From Eutypella sp. D-1 (Eukaryota; Ascomycota; Sordariomycetes; Xylariales; Diatrypaceae): DNA of 64,000 nucleotides. The stretch spans positions 682,001 through 746,000 of the forward strand of contig JAJTTP010000018.1 of assembly GCA_023313575.1 (NCBI GenBank), read 5' to 3'. Made by a program: the position numbers and the translations under genes. The notes under the pieces are model-generated. The model was not told the DNA's origin. It ran no database searches and was given only the letters and a program-made list of their open reading frames with translations. This document shows, piece by piece, positions 11,948-20,559 of this stretch. The stretch's first letter is position 1. Each line of letters starts with the position of its first letter.

Positions 11948-12218
11948 GCTATCTATCCCATCCTATCTATCCCATTCAATCGCACCCATACTATCTATCC
12001 CATTCAATCGCACCCATACCATCTATCCCATTCAATCGCACCCATTTAATCGCACCCATTCAATCGTACCCATTTCAATCGCAGCCATTACAGCCATTAC
12101 AGCCATTGCAGCCTATTTGGGATAGATGGTATAGGTGCGATGAAATGGGATAAATAGGATAGGTGCGATGAAATGGGATAGGTACGATTGAATAGGATAG
12201 GTATGATTAAATAGGATG
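11948..12218. repeat. 28-bp minisatellite arranged as an inverted (fold-back) array
   Basis: Units of exactly 28 bp beginning at 11963, 11991 and 12019 contain ATCCCATTCAATCGCACCCA. They decay into 14-15-bp subunits by 12110. From about 12114 to 12215 the same words occur as reverse complement (GGATAGGTACGATTGAATAG), so the two halves can pair into a long imperfect hairpin inside the MITE-like element. Confidence 0.75.
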
Positions 12219-12296
12219 GATCACACCCCGTTTGGTGCCAGCTGGCAGTCCAAATATATATTTACATAGGGGTGGCCCTATACGCGTTTTTGGGCA

Positions 12297-12326
12297 AAAA
12301 AAAGGGAATTGAGACAGTCAGCGCTG
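12297..12326 (-). repeat. right terminal inverted repeat of MITE-like element
   Basis: The right arm ends CAGTCAGCGCTG, preceded by an A-tract and GGGAATTGAGA. It is the reverse complement of the left arm apart from two transition-type differences. Confidence 0.7.
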
Positions 12327-12826
12327 TAGCTCACTGTACAATACAACCAACTTGTGAGGCAGCTTTGGTATCAAGAGAGGGTGCCGGGATGGCTGGTCCC
12401 GTGTCACAGCCTCTCATTCCTTGACCCCCACAGCATCGTTACCTCAATTGTGCACCTCTGCAGGGCATCCAAAGGCTTTTTACGTACTTGTGAACTACAC
12501 CAATAATAAGCCGGAGCATCCTGCCACACTGTCACTACGCAATACGCAAGCTTCCTCCTACACCCACAGGTTGACTATCTAGCGGAAATAACCGGCTTAA
12601 AGGACCCGCGGAGCAGATAAGGCTGGCGGCTGGGAGGGAGGAGGGGGGAGGGGGGAGGGGGGAGGTGAAATGGGGTTTATATTCTCCAGACCTTTTCTAA
12701 ATTGAAACAAACCGGACTGTGATGTTGCTTTTCAAAGCTTAAAACGAACGTAACAATTCCAAACCTCGCTGTGAATCATTCTGCTTCCTTCTCACCATTT
12801 CCGCAACCGTAATTTGTGATCCCAAG
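12327..12826. other. intergenic, 5' region of hypothetical gene
   Basis: No gene is seen between the MITE-like element and the next start codon. The notable content is the G-rich tract listed separately and a pyrimidine-rich leader near 12775-12800. Confidence 0.4.
12631..12665 (+). promoter_or_regulatory. G-tract array, candidate G-quadruplex in gene upstream region
   Basis: A run of consecutive G-blocks separated by single A residues (GAGGGGGG-type units, at least four blocks) lies about 160-195 bp upstream of the start of the hypothetical gene. The four-block arrangement satisfies the usual quadruplex-forming pattern. A regulatory role is inference only. Confidence 0.4.
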
Positions 12827-13520
12827 ATGGCGGAGGTTGCCTCGTTATACAATCAACTACCCACTCTCGAGGACGCCGAACGGCGGTTTCGCGACCGCGA
12901 TCAGGTCTTTTCCGCTGCGAAGTCTCTGCTCGCCCAATACGGGAAGCTCTGGGGGCTCTGCCTCATCCACGCACACTGTAAGCTCGAAAAGGGCGAGATC
13001 ATGGTGGCGAGGGGAAACGTGTCGCAGCCCGAGCCAGAAGATGAGGTGCCCGAGTACTATCCCGAGCGCTGGCTACCCTCCGGGGAGGCGTATGAGTTCA
13101 CTACCCGGCGCACTATCACGCCGCCCACCGAGCTCATCCACTCGATGCACGACATAACTTCCCAAGTAGGCGTCCTCGGGCTCTACTATATTGGTGAGGA
13201 CCACGAGCAGCCTGGCAAGGTCATCGAGCGCACGAAGGGACGCAAGAACATCCTGTCACCTTATACCGATGAAGATGAAGCCCACACAGAGAGCCAGACA
13301 GAGACGGCATGGGACCTAAGTAGTTTCAACCCCGTTACGATGGCTTGCAACAAGATTATCATTTGCGATTCGCGAACGACGCGCGCTGGCGCAGTACACA
13401 AAAGTAAGTAATCGTGTATTATCTTGTCACAACCGCCTTCATGGAAAATGAGAAGGCTCACCCTTGAAAAAAAAAAATCAAACCCCAGACACGAAATCCA
13501 CTATCCACCAGAAGACTTAA
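12827..13520 (+). CDS. hypothetical protein, fungal
   Basis: I do not recognise a named domain. The frame from ATG 12827 is well formed and coding-like (helical N-terminus LPTLEDAERRFRDRDQVFSA, then GLCLIHAHCKLEKGEIMVARGNVSQP, CDSRTTRAG near the end). A consensus donor GTAAGT at 13404 overlaps the last codons. Splicing to the CAG at 13486-13488 (85-nt intron) replaces the unspliced stop at 13411 and gives 202 residues ending HKNTKSTIHQKT. Without splicing it is 194 residues. The WG-LCLIHAHC stretch suggests a compact soluble fold. No signal peptide or membrane segment is seen. It is convergent with the kinase-like gene, leaving about 300 bp between stops. Confidence 0.65.
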
Positions 13521-13817
13521 GACTGTGCGAAACTACTACATAGAATGAGCCGCTTCTAGGAGAATTTGATTGAAATGCAGAATGATTTAGGCATTCAACC
13601 TAAGAATTTCAACTACCTGGGTTATTCAACATAACTCTATGAACGCGATAGCCAATTATTGGAGAGTTGGATAGTTGGATCAGCGATGAGATGTGATGTT
13701 ATGTATTTTCTATAAGGAGGGGGTGCGAAACATGCAAGCTTGGGTCTCAAGAGAGCTTCTATCTACTACTGTCAAGTAGCCCCGGTAGCTGTCGTCGATA
13801 TCAGCATTACCGGCGCC
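13521..13817. other. convergent intergenic region
   Basis: Space between two converging stop codons, likely holding both 3' ends. No terminator-like or repeated structure stands out. Confidence 0.4.
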
Positions 13818-14870
13818 TCATTCGATCTTGTCCATCATAGCGGCCAACTCGTCCAGAGTAGGCCGCTTTTCTGGCAACGCATTCGTACATGCCTTAACTA
13901 CGGCGTCGAGGGGATGCGGGACAGGCCATTCCACCAGATTCGTTATGGGAGCATTGCCATAGATCATACCCTTGATGAGATATCCCAGATCGTAGATATC
14001 GGACTTCTGGGACCAGCCAGCATCTAGTACAGGTTGGCGTGCAATCTCAGGGGCTAGTCGATTGCCCCAGCGGCTCTCGAGATCGATGATGACGGCTTCG
14101 GTGTTGTCGGGAGAGAAGACCAGGTTATCAATTCGCAGATCGCGATGGACGATTCCCAGAGAGTGAAGGCAGCGGAGCCCGTCGATAACTTGTAGGATCC
14201 AACATTTGTATGTCGCCAATTGGTGAACCAGCGCGAGCACATACCGAGGATTGTACTTCCTGAATACCAGCTCGTCTCTCGATGACTTTCCAAGCAACTG
14301 GATGATATGGGCAGACTTGGGTACCCCCGGGCAGGATCCACCTTGACAGGCAAGGAGATTGTGGATCTCGCTGGGATATTTGCCTTTCTTGACAAAGTGC
14401 ACATCAGGGTCCACCTCCACAGTAGGCAGAGAGTTCAGCAACTCTCCTGTATTCTCAGAATCGTCGCGGTCCGCTGGCAGCGGGGGCGCCGATTCAAGCT
14501 GGCGGATGTCGTCGCCGACGATCTCGTAGTCATTGGTTTTGTCCAAATCTGGAATATTTCGCCTCAGCCGAAGGATCTCACCCGAGAGTGTGCCAGCGAT
14601 GTCCGCAAGGCGGATGACCTGAAGCCGATTCTTCAAGCCCAGGTCTTCGCCTTTTTGACTGGGGTTGCTGCTGCTGCTGCTGCTGTTACTATCTGGGATT
14701 TCGTACCAGTATGTATGGTAAACGATGCCATCAACAAAATCCAGCGCCAAGTCGTACACGGGGTTGCCAGTGGGCGGCACGAGATTGGTCGTTTCGCGCT
14801 GTCTCTCGTAGTCAGCTCGCAGGCGTTCTACTTCTCGCATGAACACATCTTGGTGAGTGGGTTGGGCCAT
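13818..14870 (-). CDS. protein-kinase-like protein
   Basis: Single-exon frame of 350 residues. The C-terminal 190 residues carry the core of a eukaryotic protein-kinase fold: catalytic loop HRDLRIDNL at 242-250 (Asp244, Asn249), the metal-binding motif written DLE at 263-265 instead of DFG, APE at 273-275, the SDIYDLG stretch at 290-296 (helix F Asp) and KRPT at 335-338. A candidate ATP-binding lysine lies in FVKKGKYPSEIHNLL (about 159-172). No glycine-rich loop is recognisable, so the N-lobe is divergent. Residues 1-150 are not kinase-like, with a serine run at 62-68. Catalytic aspartates are retained, so activity is possible but unproven. Substrate and pathway are unknown; it resembles the stand-alone kinase-like proteins common in ascomycetes. 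Confidence 0.75.
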   Translation of the reverse strand: MAQPTHQDVFMREVERLRADYERQRETTNLVPPTGNPVYDLALDFVDGIVYHTYWYEIPDSNSSSSSSNPSQKGEDLGLKNRLQVIRLADIAGTLSGEILRLRRNIPDLDKTNDYEIVGDDIRQLESAPPLPADRDDSENTGELLNSLPTVEVDPDVHFVKKGKYPSEIHNLLACQGGSCPGVPKSAHIIQLLGKSSRDELVFRKYNPRYVLALVHQLATYKCWILQVIDGLRCLHSLGIVHRDLRIDNLVFSPDNTEAVIIDLESRWGNRLAPEIARQPVLDAGWSQKSDIYDLGYLIKGMIYGNAPITNLVEWPVPHPLDAVVKACTNALPEKRPTLDELAAMMDKIE

Positions 14871-15335
14871 GGGCTATGGTGAAGAGGTTAGAGAGGCGTT
14901 AAATTTAGTTATAATAATTTAGTGGAGTGGTGTAAGGTAGGGAAGGCCAGGAACAGTCGCACGCTCACTAACTGGTTAGGTAGTGTAGTATAAAGTATAG
15001 TAACAAGCTGTAAATGTCTAAGTGGGGAAGAAGTAACCGTTACCCATGTACTCCGTAATGGCCACAAGCTGTAGGTGACGCCACAGTGAGGGTAACGCCA
15101 CATTGTGGCTTGGAAACTGAAGAATGTAGCAGAAATATAAAATAAAAAAACCGCCCAGATCTTATATGATGATCCTCTCTTTATAGCAACATTACCATCC
15201 CCCCCCATGTAAATTTTACTGCGATCTTCTAAACGCGATAAGTGGGTAATCCTCCGGCGAAAGTCGAAATCAGCGGTTACGGCATTGCCGGCACTTACGT
15301 ATTATTGAGACAGGCACAGTAGGTACCTATTATGT
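14871..15335. other. divergent intergenic region, left part
   Basis: Upstream side of the kinase-like gene. No further gene is supported; the 99-codon minus frame here shows no family features and unlikely composition. Confidence 0.35.
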
Positions 15336-15510
15336 TGTCACGGTTAGGAAAAGGACCGGGGACCCCCCCTTTTGTGGCTTGGCCCTGTGGCGCTCCACCG
15401 GGCCCTATAAATAGGGCTCCCAGCCATCTAGTAGGGTAGTTATTCTTCTATTCTCCCTCTCCCAGAGGGCTCCCACAGGTCGCCCAGAATGGGCTCGGTT
15501 GAACGTGACA
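15336..15510. mobile_element. solo LTR with 5-bp target site duplication (175 bp)
   Basis: The segment starts TGTCACG and ends CGTGACA, a perfect 7-bp terminal inversion of TG...CA type. It is flanked on both sides by TATGT (15331-15335 and 15511-15515). It contains a TATA-like CTATAAATAG near 15406, consistent with an LTR promoter on the plus strand. It is G+C-rich with no RIP-like decay. These are the hallmarks of LTR-LTR recombination leaving a solo LTR; the superfamily cannot be set from the LTR alone. Confidence 0.85.
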
Positions 15511-16146
15511 TATGTATTGTATGGACATGCTCAGCCCCTCCGTCTGGTATTACTGGTCAAAGAATTGTCCTGCTGATAAACTATGCTACTATGATATTGA
15601 GATATAATTATTTAGTCTCGGAAGCTTCGACGTATAGTAACTAGCAGCTATTATATAGACGAAAAGACAATAGGGACGGCCTTTGCACGGACGCTACCAT
15701 TCACCGGGGACCATTGTCCTATTGGATAGTTAAAATACGTATTCCTTAGTATATTCAGTCCCTACTTTAAAACTTCCAAGTACTGATGACCTACAGTAGT
15801 ATTATAATGCCATTCTATGACTCCCAGTGAATATGACAATGTCTGCAACTGGTATCAATTTTGAAATACAAATTTACTACTTACATGGCTGTCCATATAC
15901 GATTTCAAGTGTCTTTCCACCGTTCCATTGCCTACTTCCAGGAGTTCTCTTCAGTCATACTGTCTCTTCAGCAGCCTTATCACAGTCAGATATTTCCCAT
16001 TCACATCGACTCACCCCTATACACAAGGATCCTGACACATGTCTCTCATATAAATATCCTCTCAGCCTATTTAACCCCTCTATGCCCCAGACAGATCTAC
16101 CGCCCTCTTCATTATATATAAGTCCCGTGCCATACTAGAATCGGTA
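15511..16146. other. intergenic, 5' region of BTB gene
   Basis: No gene is supported. TATA-like sequences lie near 16048 (CATATAAATA) and 16113-16122 (TATATATAAG). The second is only about 25-34 nt before the ATG, so if used, transcription would begin at or just before the start codon. Confidence 0.35.
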
Positions 16147-17513
16147 ATGGAGCGCAAAGTTGTCGTCGCTCGCACCAAAGCCACCCGGTGCACGTTCAAC
16201 TGCCCGGAATTGGATTCCCCCCCGGAGATATTCACTCTCGACCCGGACGGCGACCTACACCTCATCGTCGGCCACAACGAGTGTATTGTGAATCCTGGCA
16301 CGGTTAGAAAGGACAGTGATGGCAACACAGTATTGATCACTCATACAAGCAAACTAGAAGTGACTATCATCGAGAACAACGAATCCGGTGACGGTGATGG
16401 TAGCACTAGCGGCAACAGTCACAGTGAGGAAGATGAAGAGGATGACGATGGCGCTACTACTAGCGAGTTAAATAACGGGCTGGTCGACTGTAGGTGGCAT
16501 AAGCATAAGACGGCGGTTGAATATGTGGTCTGCTCCAAGACATTATGTCGGTCATCACCCTTCTTCAAAAGCCTTCTCTATGGCAGTTTCTCGGAGTCTA
16601 AGAAGCCGGAGTCAGGTGATCAATGGACGGTACACCTCCCTGAAGACGACCCAACCCCCATGGAAACCATTCTGAGCATCTCACACGGTGCTTTTCAACA
16701 CGTCCCCATTGGGGCGTTACTGTCGACGAATGGTCTATATCAGCTCACTGCACTGTCTGACAAGTATAACTTGACCCATCTCCTTCGTCCCTTTGCGCTA
16801 GGATGGGTATCAGACCCGAAGAGGACAGACTTTCATGGATGGATGGACACCAAGGAAGTCGCCCAACTTCTCTGGTGTGCGTGGGAACTGGGAGATGAGC
16901 GCGTTATGGAAGAGTGCATTGATCAGATCTCTTCTCACTGCTTTCTAGACGATGAAGAGCAGCTGGTATCTGATATCAATACAGCATGGGATCCATGGAT
17001 TGTTTTCCAGGACATTCTCGACCCTCCAGGGATTATTGGTAAGTGAAATCTAGTCTGCCACTCACACATGGATCACCATGCTGACGTCTCCTTACAGAGA
17101 TAATCCGCAAGCGTCGCATCGAAATGATAGAGGCGCAGCTTATGCCTCTTCGAACGGGTATTGAAGCAGCAGCCAACTATCACGGACCGTTAGGATGTGG
17201 GAATAGTATGTGTAAGACGATATGCACCGGTTCTATTATCCAACACATTGCTCAACAAGGGCTCTGGCCAATACCGGGGGCTAAGGATTATCGCTCCAGC
17301 CCCAGCCGTCTCGAATATGACCTGTCAGCCCCCCACTTTCACTCGAAGGAACTCGGACCGAGGCATGAACGATGTATAAAGAAGTGCAAAAAGGAGTTGA
17401 GGTTGGAGAGAGACGCGCCACGCGGCAAATTGATTCTGCCAGAATTCGTTCAGAATCACCTGAGCGCCCAACGCGAGAAGTCGGGCTTACCAGACCCTAC
17501 CAGATGTTTATAG
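16147..17513 (+). CDS. BTB/POZ-domain protein
   Basis: Two exons, 16147-17038 and 17098-17513, with a 59-nt intron (donor GTAAGT, acceptor TTACAG), encoding 435 residues. The BTB fold is recognisable in GDLHLIVG (35-42), CSKTLCRSSPFFKSLLYGSFSES (split motif, 129-151), VHLPEDDP (162-169) followed by a hydrophobic helix, and LYQLTALSDKYNLTHLLRPF (197-216). An acidic, serine- and glycine-rich insertion (about 78-108, EEDEEDDD) sits inside the BTB domain. Such fungal proteins usually act as protein-protein adaptors, some with Cullin-3, but no second domain is present to fix a role. The C-terminal exon is basic and cysteine-containing without a known motif. It is the last intact gene before the AT-rich block. 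Confidence 0.8.
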
Positions 17514-17889
17514 TGAGAAAAGCCTGAATATGAAAGAGAATGTCATGGCTAGGTAATAAAAAGCTGGAAGAGGGGGACAAGGGTGTATGATTACACAAGC
17601 TGGAATCCCGTCCTCTAGTTCTGCCTTGGGTTTCTAATTAGGTGTCACGGTGCTAATAACTCAACATCAGTTGATATTGCATCATTGTGCTAGACCCCGG
17701 GGGTCAAGGCTACAGAGGAGGAAATGCAGTACAAGGTATAGCTCTCATCATGTATACTTAAGTAACTACCTAGGTAAAAGGAAAGTTTCTCCCTTTCAAT
17801 ATAGCAGTAATGATAAAAGTTCCTATAAATCCTACCTAAGTTAACCACCCCCTCTACGCCCTAACCCCTTCGCGCCCCGTGCGTTTTAT
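17514..17889. other. transition between gene block and AT-rich block
   Basis: Ordinary composition up to about 17,880, then an abrupt loss of C and G. The last G+C-rich stretch reads GCGCCCCGTGCG near 17871-17884. No gene is supported; a 64-codon plus frame at 17650 lacks coding features. Confidence 0.5.
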
Positions 17890-17979
17890 AAGGTTATCAC
17901 TATTACCACTACCATTTTTAAAATTTTATATTTTAATAAATATTTAACTTATTTTTATAAAACTTATTATATTTTAATT

Positions 17980-19660
17980 AATATATAATCGGTTATATCT
18001 TTATTATTATTACTTTTTATAACGGCTTTTTTTTACCTTCTTTTTAAGCTTAACCTTTTTTAATTTTTTTAACTTTTTTTTTATCGTTTATTTAACTTTT
18101 ATAATATTTTTTAATCGTATAAAGTTTTTATTAAGCCCGGGAATAACCTTTTTTATCTTTTTTTTTATTATTTTTTTAAATGCTTTTATTAATTAATCGT
18201 TACGTTATTTATTAATAATTAATTTAAAGCTTATTAAATTAAAAGCTTTATTAAATTTACGGAACATTAACCGTACCGTAAATTTTTTAAAAATTAAATT
18301 AATTTTAATAAAATTTCTTTATATCGTAATAATATTTTTAACGCATTTAAACGTTTTAATAAATATAACGGATAAAAATTTAAAAATTAAAAGTTTTAAC
18401 GGCTTAAAAATAAGCTTAATTTTAACCGCGTAAGCAGCTTTATTACTTTTTTATACGAAACGGTTATTTAATATAATTTAAAGGCTTACCGGTTACGTTT
18501 TATTAATTTTTTAACTTATTATAATATATTAAAACGTATTAAAAACGTTTCGTTATACCTTTTTAAATATTTAAAAAAGATCTTCTTTATTAATAATTAT
18601 TAATAATCGGTATTAATACCGTTTTTAAAGCTAATAATAATACCGCTTTTTTAAATAAATAAATACGCTTATATTAAGCGGTTAAAAAGCGTAAAAAGCG
18701 TTAAAAAAACGATATAAATACGATTAAAAAAGCATAATTATATAAATTCCTTAATAATATAATTATTAAAATTATTAAAAAAACGTTTTTATTTATTACA
18801 ATTAACGGGTTTAATATAAAAAATATAAACTTTTTTAATCTATTTAAAAACGGTAAAATATTAATTTTAATATAATTAACCTTTTATATTAAAAAATTAT
18901 TATTATTTAACGTTAACGCCGTTAGAAATAATAAATAAAAATAACGTATAATTATCGGTAAATATATATACGATAATAAAAATCTATTTACGATTATAAA
19001 CGTTAATTATAATTAAGTTTTGTTTTAATAATTTATTAAAGATTATCTTATTAATTTTTATTTTTTTTATTATATTTACTTCGTTAACGTTATAACGATT
19101 ATAAAAAAAGATCGTTTTAAGTTTAAAAATTATAAAGTTTTTATAAAAAACGCGCGTTATAATCGGTATAGCGCCGTTAAAACGGCGATAATTTATCGTA
19201 TAAGCTTTAAAAATGCATATTTTTAAATACCGTTTTAAAAAACAGGTTATTTATTTAATATTAAAGCGTTTATTATTTTTTAACTTAATAAAAACGGTTA
19301 TAAAAAAAATAAAGCTTAAATAATTTTAAATAATAATTTAATAAGCTAAACCGGCTTTGTATTATTTAAATAGTTTTTAACGAAATTTATTAACTTTTTT
19401 TACGTAAAAATATTTTTAATTTAACGTTTATAATAAATCTTTTCGATTTAATATAATCGTATAAATAATTATTTTCTTCCGTATATAAAAACTGCCACAT
19501 TTAACGGTTTCCTTTTTAAAAAACAGCGGCCATATTCGTGCTTTTAGCTAAAACGTTAACCCGTAATAACTAAATGCATCCGGACTTTAAATCGATCAGT
19601 ACGTATTTTTTTTTACCGGCTTTAAAAACGTCGCCGTTTATTTAAACCGTTTTTATTACG
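17980..19660 (-). pseudogene. pogo/Fot1-type DDE transposase remnant
   Basis: Reading the minus strand through stops gives a YNVNE motif near 19085-19110, matching the YNMDE start of the DDE_1 core. It is followed by a segment resembling the GSRTWTSII region, then one resembling the NRIYLLFLPPHTSH and LKxAYRR region near 18650-18780, and a lysine-rich C-terminal tail near 18000-18150. The order and spacing fit a Tigger/pogo-like transposase. The frame is broken repeatedly and key residues are RIP-altered (D to N in the first motif). No terminal repeats were found. Confidence 0.4.
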
Positions 19661-20559
19661 TTTTATCCGTTTCTTTATTTAATTTAACCGTTTTTTTATA
19701 TACTTTAACATTTATATCGTAAGTTCTTTTTTAAAAAAGATTATATTTAATAATTATAATAAAAAGATTTTATTACTTTTGTTTAATTTATTTAAAACTT
19801 TTAAAAGCATTTTTATTTGTTTATATTAATAATTACCGTTTATTATTTTAATTAATTTTTAAGCCGTTATTTTAATACTAAATAATAATATATATATAAA
19901 CGTAACCCGTTTTTATCTCCGTTACTTAATATATTAAAATAGTTAAAAAAGTTAATAAATAAATTAATTTATTTCGGCTTAAATATATATTTTACCTTTA
20001 TTTAAAAGTAAATATAAATAAAACCTTATAAGCTTTAAAATAAAAGTTTTAAAATAAATTTAAAGCATTATGGGATTACTTTTTTATGCTTAAAAAGATT
20101 ACCGTAAACTTTAAAAAAAGATTTTTATCTCGGTTATTACGAATTCGTTTAAGCCGTAATTACGTTACGTTATAAATAATATAAGAAAAGTAAAAAAATA
20201 AGGTATTTAAATAAACAGGTTGCGTAATCCTTTTTAAAACATAGTATAATATATTAATTAAAGCTATATTTAATATATTAAAAAATTAAGGAATAATTTA
20301 TTCGGAGTATCCGATTAATATAATATCGTATTAATAATTTTAAAGGTTTAAATATAATATTTAATTATATTTTTATAAAAGATTAAAATTTAAAATAATT
20401 AAACCTTTAATTTTATATAAAAGTTATTCCGAGGATTTTAAAATTATTAAACCCGTAATAAAAGCAGATATTATTTTTAAAAATTAAGTTAATAAGGTTA
20501 TAATCCACGTTTTTCTTTTAACTTTTAGCTTATTATATAACTTTTATTTTTTAAAAATA
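19661..20559. other. unassigned AT-rich sequence
   Basis: RIP-degraded, with no readable protein. An imperfect inverted repeat of about 16 bp (around TTTAAAGGTTTAA / TTAAACCTTTAA) lies near 20335-20420. It may belong to the neighbouring repeat unit. Confidence 0.3.

Larger units (their letters stand above)
11495..12326. mobile_element. non-autonomous TA-flanked TIR element (MITE-like, 832 bp)
   Basis: The left end reads TAGCGCTGACTGTCTC and the right end, reversed, CAGCGCTGACTGTCTC. The match continues through ATTCCC and a T-run, giving inverted terminal repeats of about 30 bp with two C/T-type differences. TA dinucleotides at 11493-11494 and 12327-12328 bracket the element, as expected for Tc1/mariner/pogo (Fot1) insertions. 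No transposase frame is present inside, so it would have moved in trans. Its interior is dominated by a fold-back minisatellite, listed separately. Confidence 0.7.

Noticed and set aside
11948..12218. CRISPR-like array
   Set aside because: The repeats are contiguous without unique spacers and invert halfway, and the organism is a eukaryote; it is a minisatellite.
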